From Mariniphaga sp. (GTDB lineage Bacteria > Bacteroidota > Bacteroidia > Bacteroidales > Prolixibacteraceae), in contig JAGXGA010000060.1 in the NCBI GenBank assembly GCA_024636975.1, positions 1-64,000 on the forward strand: DNA of 64,000 nucleotides, written 5' to 3'. Made by a program: the position numbers and the translations under genes. The notes under the pieces were generated by a model. The model made no database searches. It saw only the letters and a program-made list of their open reading frames with translations, and was not told the origin of the DNA. Within the stretch, counting starts at the first letter, position 1, and each line of letters opens with the position of its first letter. Below are positions 47,568 through 56,156 of this stretch, piece by piece.

Positions 47568-50561
47568 ATGAATATACTGATGGCATTAAGTAAAACAGAT
47601 ATATTATGCGGCCCGATTGTAAGAAGGGTAACCCCGCGCGAAGTTTCAATCTGGATAGCTTTAAAAGTAGCCGCCAAAGTTGAACTGACGGTGTGGAATG
47701 GTTTAATTTCCTATAGTAACGGGGAAATCGACGAAACACCTATTGACAGTACATCGCAGGATACGAAACAAATTGGCAAATCGCTTCACATGACCGTTGT
47801 CCGCCTTTCGTTGTCGGACGATAAAAAGTTGCAATGGGGACAGCTTTATTCATACAACCTCACATTTACAACAGAAGATGAGGATTCAAAGGATTTTAAA
47901 TCCCTGGATTTACTTAGTAATTCAGATAACGATGGAAATACAACCCTAAGTTATGAGGTGGACCAATTGCCCGGTTTTGCTTTACCAGCCGCTGAAATAA
48001 AAGACCTGAAGATTATTCATGGTTCCTGCCGGAATAACGACAACCTGTTTGAAGATGCATTATCTTTTGTTGATGATATCATCAAAGAAAATTTGTCCGA
48101 TCCGCTTAAACGCCCTCAACAGCTCTTCCTTTCAGGTGACCAGATTTATGCCGATTCAGTTGTCGGAACACTATTGCATCATTTGATAGAATTAGGGAAC
48201 CAGCTTCTCGACAATAAAGAAACACTGCCAATTAATGGAAAAGAGCCGCGTACAGTGGAAAGACGGCCTGCCGATACCAGTCATTTTCCTGCTTTTATCC
48301 GCAGGCGGCTGATTGATTCCGAAGCAAGGTTTACATCGGGAGCCACAGCCAATCATCTGATTTCCTTTGGTGAATTTGCAGGAATGTATTTATCGGTTTG
48401 GTCCGAAACTCCCTGGCCCGATGAAATCGACAGCATGTCAAACTTTGTGGATTCATTTCACTCGATTACAGCTACCCCTGAGAATTTTGGGGCCATTTTC
48501 CGGCAAAATTTATTTGATGAGAGAACCGGGAAAAAAGAATTGTTTGAAGACGCTATCATGAAAAGCTGCCTCGATTCTCTGTTCGGTATTGAAGATAAAG
48601 AAAACCTGAGAACTCTTCTCTCCGGTAAAGGTACCAGCGAACAGAAAGATACGGCAAAAAGTCTTCTGATTGCGTTTCTTAATAATGCAGCCACGCCGGA
48701 TGAAAAAGAAACGAAACGCGAATTTATCAATTATCTGAAAGACTGGATTGGCCCCTTTTATCCAGAAAAAAACAAGGATAATGAGCCAGTTCCCGATAAA
48801 AACAAAGACAAGCTGAAAATCCTGAAGCAAACGCTGCCAAAAGTAAGAAGGGCGCTGGCCAATATTTCCACTTTTATGATTTTTGATGACCATGAAATTA
48901 CCGACGACTGGAACCTGAACCCTTCATGGCGCGACCGGGTGTTTACTTCTCCGCTCGGGAAAGCCATTGTCAGAAATGGTATGATGGCGTACGCGCTTTT
49001 CCAGGATTGGGGAAACCGCGCTGACAGGTACAACCGGACCGGTCATTTTTTTGAACTGGAAACAACTTTCGAAGATGACCTGAATACCGGACAATTTTCG
49101 GAGAACCTGAAAACCGCTTTTTCTGAACAAGACGTTGAACTCGAAAGTGAAAAAGTGGAAATAAAGCTGTTGCACACAGGTGAGTGGTTGTTGCAAAACA
49201 CCGAAACCAAGGATGAATTTATTATCAGGAAATATAAAAAGAATGCTGAGGACGATGATGAAATTCTGAAAGTTTTGGGAAATCCTCACGCACACCTCTT
49301 AAGTCAGATTTCCCGGTTGTTCACTGAAGAGAATATTGATGTTCCGGAGGTGGAAGATCACATCGACTTTTTATTCGGGCTTGATTTTCAGCACAGGGTA
49401 AAGGGGCCGGCAGGTGGCAGACAGCAATTGCCCGACAACCGGAGTCCCCTCATAAAATGGCATTATTCTTACGAAGGCGCCAAACACAAGGTTTTGGTAA
49501 TCGATAACCGGACCCGGCGGTCGTTTGTTAAATTTCACGGGGCGCCCGGAAATCTGTCGGTGAACGGGATGAAAGACCTGATTCCTGAAAAACCGTCGCC
49601 CGCGGATGACGAAGTGTTATTTGTAGTGGCGCCGTTGCCGGTTCTTGGCCCCTCTTTGCTGGACGAAGTGATCGCACCCCTCGCATATAAAACCCTTGAC
49701 CTAATGGAATATTTTGAAGGAGGGGAACAGGTAAAATCAGGAATGTTGGGAACCGATCCTGATGCAATTGAAGCCTGGACGTTCGATCCTGAATCGCAGG
49801 AGGAACTGCTCAAGCGTCTGGCGCCTTATAAAAAAGTTATTTTCCTCTCAGGAGATGTGCATTATGCCTCAAGCCAGCGTTTGCTCTATTGGACAAAAGA
49901 CAACGAAAAGGCAGTGGCTTGTTTTGCCCAGTTAACCTCCAGTGGATTAAGAAACATTATGCCCATATACATCCAAAATGTCAGTCAGCATTTTCTTAAC
50001 GCTCAAAAAATGTTACGAAACAACATCAATGCTGAACGGCTGGGGTGGCACAATCACAAAATAAAACCCGAACCATTAAAACTTCCCGAAAAATCGAAAG
50101 TAACTTTTCTGAACGGCAAACTAAAAAAAAGTCCCGTCATTATACCTGTAAACGGGTGGCCTGCGGGTACTGTAAAAGGCAGAGATCCCGACTGGTCGTG
50201 GAGAATTGAAAACGTAGTTGATGACCGGAAAGAGAGTGAACGGCCTTCTTCCACGCAGATGCCTCCTTTGGAAGAAACGGATGATGTTATGGAGAACCTG
50301 CGGAAAATTGCCAGCCGGCATATTGAGCAGGCCAAAAAAATAAATTATACCCGCCAGGTACTGTTTAAATCAAACATTGGGTTGGTTTCTTTTGAAAAGC
50401 CGCAGGGTGAAACGTTACATGTAATTCATTCTTTGTATGCCGCGCCCTTCGACGGGAAACCGGGCACCATACAAAAAAAAGAAATTTTCACACAGCATAA
50501 AATTCCTTTGGAAGCTTCCGAAAAGGAAAAAGCGCCGGCACTACCTGATGATAAAAATTAA
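47568..50561 (+). CDS. PhoD-like metallophosphatase, 997 aa
   Basis: Metallophosphatase-fold motifs in order: HGSCRNNDNLFED near residue 150, LFLSGDQIYADSVVG near 187, FMIFDDHEITDDWN near 440, and IFLSGDVHYASSQRLLY near 760, which together supply the PhoD-type metal ligands. PhoD enzymes are phosphodiesterase/alkaline phosphatases that are normally exported by Tat with a twin-Arg signal; here there is none and the protein is twice the usual length, with a large insertion between the GDQ and DDHE motifs and a C-terminal extension. It probably acts in the cytosol on a cluster-specific phosphoester. Its stop overlaps the next start by one base. Confidence 0.82.
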   Translation: MNILMALSKTDILCGPIVRRVTPREVSIWIALKVAAKVELTVWNGLISYSNGEIDETPIDSTSQDTKQIGKSLHMTVVRLSLSDDKKLQWGQLYSYNLTFTTEDEDSKDFKSLDLLSNSDNDGNTTLSYEVDQLPGFALPAAEIKDLKIIHGSCRNNDNLFEDALSFVDDIIKENLSDPLKRPQQLFLSGDQIYADSVVGTLLHHLIELGNQLLDNKETLPINGKEPRTVERRPADTSHFPAFIRRRLIDSEARFTSGATANHLISFGEFAGMYLSVWSETPWPDEIDSMSNFVDSFHSITATPENFGAIFRQNLFDERTGKKELFEDAIMKSCLDSLFGIEDKENLRTLLSGKGTSEQKDTAKSLLIAFLNNAATPDEKETKREFINYLKDWIGPFYPEKNKDNEPVPDKNKDKLKILKQTLPKVRRALANISTFMIFDDHEITDDWNLNPSWRDRVFTSPLGKAIVRNGMMAYALFQDWGNRADRYNRTGHFFELETTFEDDLNTGQFSENLKTAFSEQDVELESEKVEIKLLHTGEWLLQNTETKDEFIIRKYKKNAEDDDEILKVLGNPHAHLLSQISRLFTEENIDVPEVEDHIDFLFGLDFQHRVKGPAGGRQQLPDNRSPLIKWHYSYEGAKHKVLVIDNRTRRSFVKFHGAPGNLSVNGMKDLIPEKPSPADDEVLFVVAPLPVLGPSLLDEVIAPLAYKTLDLMEYFEGGEQVKSGMLGTDPDAIEAWTFDPESQEELLKRLAPYKKVIFLSGDVHYASSQRLLYWTKDNEKAVACFAQLTSSGLRNIMPIYIQNVSQHFLNAQKMLRNNINAERLGWHNHKIKPEPLKLPEKSKVTFLNGKLKKSPVIIPVNGWPAGTVKGRDPDWSWRIENVVDDRKESERPSSTQMPPLEETDDVMENLRKIASRHIEQAKKINYTRQVLFKSNIGLVSFEKPQGETLHVIHSLYAAPFDGKPGTIQKKEIFTQHKIPLEASEKEKAPALPDDKN

Positions 50562-53500
50562 TGAGTATGGATAATCAAGGTTTTTTACAATCTGCCATCG
50601 GAAAAATTGGCGAATTCTTTAAGTGGTTGAAAGAAAAAATGGAAGACGACCAGGTCCGGCGCGAAACCTTACTCAATTTGGGTTTGAATCCGGACACGGA
50701 TGCAGAGTTAGACATCCCCGATGATTCTTTAGATAATATCAGCGAGTATCAAAAGTCGGTTAATCCTGGCGAAGTAGCTTTTCAAAGTGCAGTAAACGAT
50801 GTCAAAATCATTTATTCTTCCCTGAAAGAATTTATCAAATCTGTAATTGATGATCCAACGGAAGTTGATACTTATATCTGGTTGTTTCTTGAAGTGAACA
50901 CTACTAATTTTATCCGGTTGCATTATCCGGGATTCTACTGGTTATCGCAACTGATGGGTTTTCTCGCAGAAGCCAGAGTTACCATCAGGAGCGCTGTGGA
51001 AGATCAGGGTGTGCCCGAAACTGTTTATGATGTTGCACATTATATGGTATATGATGCGCCTGTATATGTAATTACAGAACCTCCCGTAATAGTAGTTAAA
51101 AATATTTGGGGACTGATAACCGATCCCATTGATTACCTTGCAAATCTTTGGAATAAATTTCAGGAACTTTGGGATAAATTCACTGAACCACATGAAGTAG
51201 AAAGTCGTCTAAAAACCGTTAAGGATGCCGAAACCTTTTCCCAGATAATGACAGTGCTGGCCGGTTTTTTTACCATAATGGAAAGCCGGATGCCGGAAAG
51301 CCGGTTTCTCTTTGGCTGGACTACGCTGCCCCGAACAATGAAAGAAGACAGCACGGCTGAATTGAAGGATGCTTTTCTTGGAAACCTTTTGCTAAATGCC
51401 ACTAGGAAGGAACATGATGAAAATTTCCCCGCAGAACCAAACGAAGCCTGGAAAAAAATAGAAGAGGTACTGAAGAAAAAGGAAAATAAAGAGGATCTCA
51501 ATGATTCTGATGTACAAATTTTAACAGAATATTACACAACCGTTGAACGTTGGAAAAGAGGAAACTGGTCTGACCTGGTTTCGGAAAGGGCTTTTTCATT
51601 CGACCTTAAATTTCCGGTGGAAAAAGACAACCCCACCGATATTCGATTGGGAGGCACCCTGTTTTTTGTTGCTGATGAAGAAATATCGGATCACTTCAAA
51701 AAAGATTCGGATGTAAAAGTGGAATCGTTGGGCGGACTTTTTATTTCGCTGAATGGCGAAGGAAGCTACACAAAACAATTTGGTGATAACTGGGAGTTTA
51801 AAACTAAAATAAGTTCCGGCAACACGCTGGATGTGTATCTCAGCAGGCTGGCAGATGCGCATTTTGCAGGAGATATGCGAATTGATTTGGGGCTCAAAAA
51901 AAAGGTGGATCCCGAGACCGGAGCTTCCTTTAACCTGCCGGATGAAACCGGAACACGACTGGCCATCGGTGAATTTCAAATCACTTCTTTTTATGATAAA
52001 GATGAAGACCATGGCATTGAAATTGGCCTGAAAGATAACGCATTGGTTATTGCAGGCAAAGAAGGGGATGGTTTTTTGAATGAAATACTACCATCAGGCG
52101 ACGTGCCTTTAAAATTTTCAATTGCAGGCGGGTATACAAAAAAGAAAGGATTTTATTTCGATCATAACATCGATACGCTCAAGGATGCATTGGGCTTTCT
52201 GAAAGATGATGATAAAAATAAAACCAAATCTTCTGACTCTGGATTAACTGCTCTGAACTTTACCGCAGAAAATGAAAATGAGAAAAAGGAAACAAAGGAA
52301 GATGGAAATAAGAATACGGAAAAGCAGCCATATCAGTTGCTGATTCCAGTTCACAAGGATCTTGGTTTTATCTATTTTGACAATGTCAAATGGGATTTCG
52401 GGCCGTCTGCAAAAAGCAACACTTTGGGCGCGTATCTGAATGTATTGTCCACCTTTTCTTCAAAACTGGGGCCTGTTAAGGTAAAGGTCGAAAATGCCGG
52501 TTTGGGAATTGAGGTTACCACACCGGACCAGGAAGGTGATTTGGGAACAACTGATTTTTCATTTGGATTTAAACCTCCCAGCGGGGTAGCCCTCAGTATA
52601 GAATCTGAGATCATCTCCGGCGGCGGTTTTCTGGAATTCGATCCGGATAATAACCGCTATGCCGGGGTGATGGAACTCAAACTCGCACTCGAGAAAAGAG
52701 ACATCGGACTTACGGCCATTGGCCTTATCAATACCCGTTTGCCCAACGGCGAGAAAGGCTTTTCGATGCTGGTCAGCATCAGTGTATTTTTTTCACCGGC
52801 AATTCCACTGGCCTTTGGGTTTAAACTCAATGCAGTGGGAGGATTGGTAGGTATCTACCGGACGATGAAAGTTGACATCCTAAGGGAGCGGATTCAAAAT
52901 GGGGCAGTGAAATCCATTATGTTCCCTGAAAATGTCATTCAAAATGCGCCGAAGATTATAAGTGATCTGAGAGCTGTTTTCCCACCGCAGAAAAAACATT
53001 ACGTAATAGCACCTTTCTTTAAAATCGGCTACGGCACGCCCACCGTAATGGAAGTCGATATGGGAATTTTGCTGGAGTTTCCCTTTAAGGGAAGGATAAT
53101 TCTGCTTGGGAGCCTGGGGGTATTTCTGCCGAACAAGGATGCGGAAAAACGGCTGGGAGAAATCCATGTGGATATTTTTGGGGATTTTAATTTTTCGGCC
53201 TCATACATTCTGATTGAAGGCAGGTTGCGCGATTCGAACCTGGTGGAGGTAGCTCTTACCGGTGGTTTTGCTTTTATGCTGGACTGGAGCAGCAACCCGC
53301 AGTTTTTGTTGTCGGTGGGCGGATATCACCCTCGTTATAAAAAACCGGCCCGTTTCCCCGAAATACCCCGGGTAACTGCCTTAATCAAAAAAGGAGATGA
53401 AATCCGGTTGTCCTGTCAGTACTACCAGGCCATTACTTCCAATTCATATCAAATTGGGCTGACCGCCGATCTGGTTGTGAAAAAAGGCAAGGCCAGAGCA

Positions 53501-54550
53501 CATGGCTTTTTAGGGTTTAATGCCTTATTGCAATTCGATCCTTTCTATTTTGAAACGGATATCCGGATTAGTGTGGAAGTTTCGTACAGGGGCCGATCTT
53601 TCTTTGGAATTGAAATGGAATTTATGCTCAGCGGCCCCGGCCCCTGGCGTGCGCAGGGATTTGCGAAAATAAAAGTGCTGTTCTTCTCCCTGAAAATTAA
53701 ATTCAATACCAGTTGGGGAGAAAAACAAAAAGTCGTTCCAATAATCATCAAACCTGATGCTTTACATGAAAAACTTAGGATTCAGTTGAAACAATCGGGT
53801 AACTGGTCAGCAAAATTACCGGCAGGATACTCCGGGGGTGAATCGCTGCGAAGCCTCGATGAAACAGAACAACAGGATCAGATCGTCATGCACCCTTCCG
53901 GTTTTCTCGAACTGCGCCAAAATCTGATTCCCCTAAATAAAACCATAGAAAAACTGGGCAACAGTTATATGGAAACCGGTACGAGTTACCACATTACGAA
54001 TTATGCTTTTGGCAACGGACAAGCCATTGAGCCACAAAGTAAAAAAACACTGCGCGATTATTTTTCCCGCGGGCAGTTCGAAGACCTGCCGGACAGTGAA
54101 AAATTGTCTACACCCGATTTTGATTTGATGTCGGCAGGAATAGAAATCGCCCCGGAACAGGTTTATGATATTTCACCCGATATGCAGTTTGCTGGAAACG
54201 ATTTTGAAGACATCATTTTTGGGGAAACCGAAAACATTCGCTCCCAGGGTACTGACAACTGGCAGGGAGAAAGGGTGTTGAACCTGAGCAGAAACAGAAA
54301 ACCTGTGGATGTAACCCGGCCCGAAGAATTGTTTGGTGTTGTGGAAGATTTGCCTGTTCAACAAGGAAAAGCATACAAAATATTGTCAAAAGAGGCACTG
54401 CAATCACCCGGGCAACTGAAAGCGCAATATTTCAACAGTTATTCAGGGGCAAAAGATTTTTTGAAGTCGCAATGGCCGAAAGACGAACAAAAAAAATGGC
54501 AGGTTTTACAGGCTGAAGTGGAAGAAAAAGAGGAAGTTATGATAATATAA
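50561..54550 (+). CDS. DUF6603 giant protein, 1329 aa
   Basis: The central and C-terminal region fits DUF6603: LGFIYFDNVKW, IISGGGFLEFDPDNNRYAGV, FGFKLNAVGGLVGIYRTMKV, LLSVGGYHPRYKKPARFPE and GPGPWRAQGFAKIKVLFF. These are regularly spaced beta-strands with hydrophobic faces, suggesting a long beta-solenoid or barrel-like body. Residues 1-330 are helical and polar, with a short hydrophobic stretch near 115-135. No signal peptide. Function of DUF6603 is unknown. The start ATG shares its A with the previous stop (TAATG), so translation is coupled to the PhoD-like gene. Confidence 0.82.
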   Translation: MSMDNQGFLQSAIGKIGEFFKWLKEKMEDDQVRRETLLNLGLNPDTDAELDIPDDSLDNISEYQKSVNPGEVAFQSAVNDVKIIYSSLKEFIKSVIDDPTEVDTYIWLFLEVNTTNFIRLHYPGFYWLSQLMGFLAEARVTIRSAVEDQGVPETVYDVAHYMVYDAPVYVITEPPVIVVKNIWGLITDPIDYLANLWNKFQELWDKFTEPHEVESRLKTVKDAETFSQIMTVLAGFFTIMESRMPESRFLFGWTTLPRTMKEDSTAELKDAFLGNLLLNATRKEHDENFPAEPNEAWKKIEEVLKKKENKEDLNDSDVQILTEYYTTVERWKRGNWSDLVSERAFSFDLKFPVEKDNPTDIRLGGTLFFVADEEISDHFKKDSDVKVESLGGLFISLNGEGSYTKQFGDNWEFKTKISSGNTLDVYLSRLADAHFAGDMRIDLGLKKKVDPETGASFNLPDETGTRLAIGEFQITSFYDKDEDHGIEIGLKDNALVIAGKEGDGFLNEILPSGDVPLKFSIAGGYTKKKGFYFDHNIDTLKDALGFLKDDDKNKTKSSDSGLTALNFTAENENEKKETKEDGNKNTEKQPYQLLIPVHKDLGFIYFDNVKWDFGPSAKSNTLGAYLNVLSTFSSKLGPVKVKVENAGLGIEVTTPDQEGDLGTTDFSFGFKPPSGVALSIESEIISGGGFLEFDPDNNRYAGVMELKLALEKRDIGLTAIGLINTRLPNGEKGFSMLVSISVFFSPAIPLAFGFKLNAVGGLVGIYRTMKVDILRERIQNGAVKSIMFPENVIQNAPKIISDLRAVFPPQKKHYVIAPFFKIGYGTPTVMEVDMGILLEFPFKGRIILLGSLGVFLPNKDAEKRLGEIHVDIFGDFNFSASYILIEGRLRDSNLVEVALTGGFAFMLDWSSNPQFLLSVGGYHPRYKKPARFPEIPRVTALIKKGDEIRLSCQYYQAITSNSYQIGLTADLVVKKGKARAHGFLGFNALLQFDPFYFETDIRISVEVSYRGRSFFGIEMEFMLSGPGPWRAQGFAKIKVLFFSLKIKFNTSWGEKQKVVPIIIKPDALHEKLRIQLKQSGNWSAKLPAGYSGGESLRSLDETEQQDQIVMHPSGFLELRQNLIPLNKTIEKLGNSYMETGTSYHITNYAFGNGQAIEPQSKKTLRDYFSRGQFEDLPDSEKLSTPDFDLMSAGIEIAPEQVYDISPDMQFAGNDFEDIIFGETENIRSQGTDNWQGERVLNLSRNRKPVDVTRPEELFGVVEDLPVQQGKAYKILSKEALQSPGQLKAQYFNSYSGAKDFLKSQWPKDEQKKWQVLQAEVEEKEEVMII

Positions 54551-54567
54551 CCATAAAAAGTAAAACG

Positions 54568-55608
54568 ATGATAAATTTTGATGAATTAAGAATAAAGGAT
54601 AGTGAAGTATTGGGCAAAGAAAAGTGGAATGGGTTACTGGATGATACCCAAAGATATTTCGAGGGCAATGTCGGTCTGGGTGTGGATGCACCGCAAGCAA
54701 AATTGCATATTGTAGGCAATGGAGGACAGAGCGTTGATTTACTTGTCAACGGCAGAATAAAATCGGATAATGATGATGGAGGGCTTTGGGTATCTAACGA
54801 CCGGTTTGTGGGAGGAACATCTGCCCAAAGAATAGGATTCTATAATAATAAATCGTGGCGGTTACTTGTGCATAACAATGGGAAAGTTGATATTGCCGGC
54901 GATTTGGAAGTTGGAGGAAAATTAGAAGTTAATGGTAAACTGGGCATAGGGATTTCTAATCCAAAGAGTGCTTTATCCCTGGGGCCTTCGTTAGATAGCC
55001 TGAAACTGGCGCTTTATCAAAATACTGCCGGTACATCCTGGTATGGAATGGGTGTTACTTCCGGGAGGTTTTACTTCAATATTGGCAATCCAAAAGCAAG
55101 GTATATTTTCCTCGACCGGGCCGGCGAGGGGGCCACAGAAATTTTTACAATACAGGGAAACGGTAATGTTGGAATTGGTAATGCAAATCCATCCGCCCCG
55201 CTTCATGTCAACGGAAATATTAAAGCCAAATTAGGATTTATTGGCGACAAAAAAAATGTTCAGTACAATACAACTACAGGTGAAATCGGTTACGATAACT
55301 CCACGCGAAGGGACAAACAAAACATTACCCCCTTAAAGGATGATTTTGGCAGGATTATGCAGTTGACACCCAGAAAATACACACGTCCGGCCGAACCGGA
55401 AACCTGGGAAATTGGGTACATCGCAGAAGAAGCCAAATCTTTGGGCCTCGATCATTTGCTTTTTTATGATGAGGATAGCCGTCCTGATGGCATAAACTAC
55501 CGAAAATTATGCCTTTATCTTGTGGAAATCATCAGGGAACACGAAAGCATGCTCAATCCCGGTTCTCCCTACCTGGAAAAATATATAGAGGATGAGAAGC
55601 TTGATTAA
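54568..55608 (+). CDS. Fibre-like protein with S74 intramolecular chaperone
   Basis: 346 residues. The N-terminal two-thirds is a Gly/Asn-rich repeat fibre (VGLGVDAPQAKLHIVGNG, LEVGGKLEVNGKLGIG, NVGIGNANPSAPLHVNGNI) of trimeric beta-helix type. Residues about 240-335 form a Peptidase_S74 chaperone: Ser 245 and Lys 250 in NSTRRDKQNI match the Ser-x4-Lys self-cleavage dyad of phage endosialidase, then ITPLKDDFGRIMQLTP, WEIGYIAEEAKSLG and DGINYRKLCLYLVEII. In phage fibres this domain folds the trimer and is then released. Last gene of the arm, 17 bp after DUF6603, terminated by repeat copy G. Confidence 0.86.
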   Translation: MINFDELRIKDSEVLGKEKWNGLLDDTQRYFEGNVGLGVDAPQAKLHIVGNGGQSVDLLVNGRIKSDNDDGGLWVSNDRFVGGTSAQRIGFYNNKSWRLLVHNNGKVDIAGDLEVGGKLEVNGKLGIGISNPKSALSLGPSLDSLKLALYQNTAGTSWYGMGVTSGRFYFNIGNPKARYIFLDRAGEGATEIFTIQGNGNVGIGNANPSAPLHVNGNIKAKLGFIGDKKNVQYNTTTGEIGYDNSTRRDKQNITPLKDDFGRIMQLTPRKYTRPAEPETWEIGYIAEEAKSLGLDHLLFYDEDSRPDGINYRKLCLYLVEIIREHESMLNPGSPYLEKYIEDEKLD

Positions 55609-55629
55609 AGTGAATAAACACACCAATTT

Positions 55630-55717
55630 TTCGCAAATCAGGTTGCAACTTCCGGCTGTCAGGGAGCAATATAAAAGTAATAGCGTTATATGATAGATTA
55701 ATATAGCGCTTTTTTTT
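55630..55717 (-). repeat. Dispersed intergenic repeat, copy G
   Basis: Full copy: AAATCAGGTTGCAACTTCCG, then AAAAGTAATAGCGTTATATG and the pairing ATATAGCGCT with eight T. On the plus strand it forms an intrinsic terminator for the fibre gene; on the minus strand it follows directly the 3' end of a HicB relic. Confidence 0.85.
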
Positions 55718-55719
55718 AT

Positions 55720-55945
55720 CAGTGATCTTCCAATTCCTTCTCGAAGACTTGTTTAATCATCTGGTTTAAAGTAATTCCATTTTTAGGGCGGCATGTGAAT
55801 ATTGAACTGATACGTGCATTAAATACCCCTCTATTCGATTTTTCTGCCAGTTTTCCGTCCTTCTTGTACTCCGCTATATGCTAATCAACCATATACCTGG
55901 ATGCAGACTTCCACCGTTGACCCTTAAAATGTTTCCATTTTTTAA
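55720..55945 (-). pseudogene. HicB-family antitoxin relic
   Basis: The 3' end reads KNGITLNQMIKQVFEKELED with a stop at 55720, a HicB C-terminal ribbon-helix-helix tail. After a deletion the DNA matches 13760-13905 of the other HicB fragment (RIS-P-L and EKSY-like region), with stops. Both copies lack hicA. Confidence 0.6.
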
Positions 55946-56124
55946 AATTATGGCACAGTTTGGAACGAAATTACAGGCACAGATCATACCGGAATAGCTA
56001 GTCATTTCTTGTCGTTAGATCTTTTTATTTTTTCAATATTTTTAAAACCTTATCCATCATACCAAAGGTAGTCAAACAATAATTTTATAACCTGCGATTT
56101 TTAATGTATTCTGCCAAAAAAAAT

Positions 56125-56132
56125 TAAATTTG
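56125..56132 (+). promoter_or_regulatory. Bacteroidota -7 element TAAATTTG
   Basis: Exact TAnnTTTG match 25 bp before ATG 56157, giving an expected start of transcription near 56139 and a leader of under 20 bases. This favours ATG 56157 over TTG 56136. Confidence 0.5.
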
Positions 56133-56156
56133 TGATTGGATGGACAATTAAAAAAC

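Noticed and set aside
27141-55608. Giant cluster as a contractile injection system, T6SS or Tc toxin
   Set aside because: No sheath, tube, spike, baseplate hub, ATPase or Rhs/Tc signature was found; only the S74 fibre domain is shared with phage tails.
2760-55717. Repeat copies as true integron attC sites
   Set aside because: GTTATAT/GTTGCAAC do not give matching RYYYAAC and GTTRRRY ends, and no integrase gene is visible. Kept only as an analogy to test.
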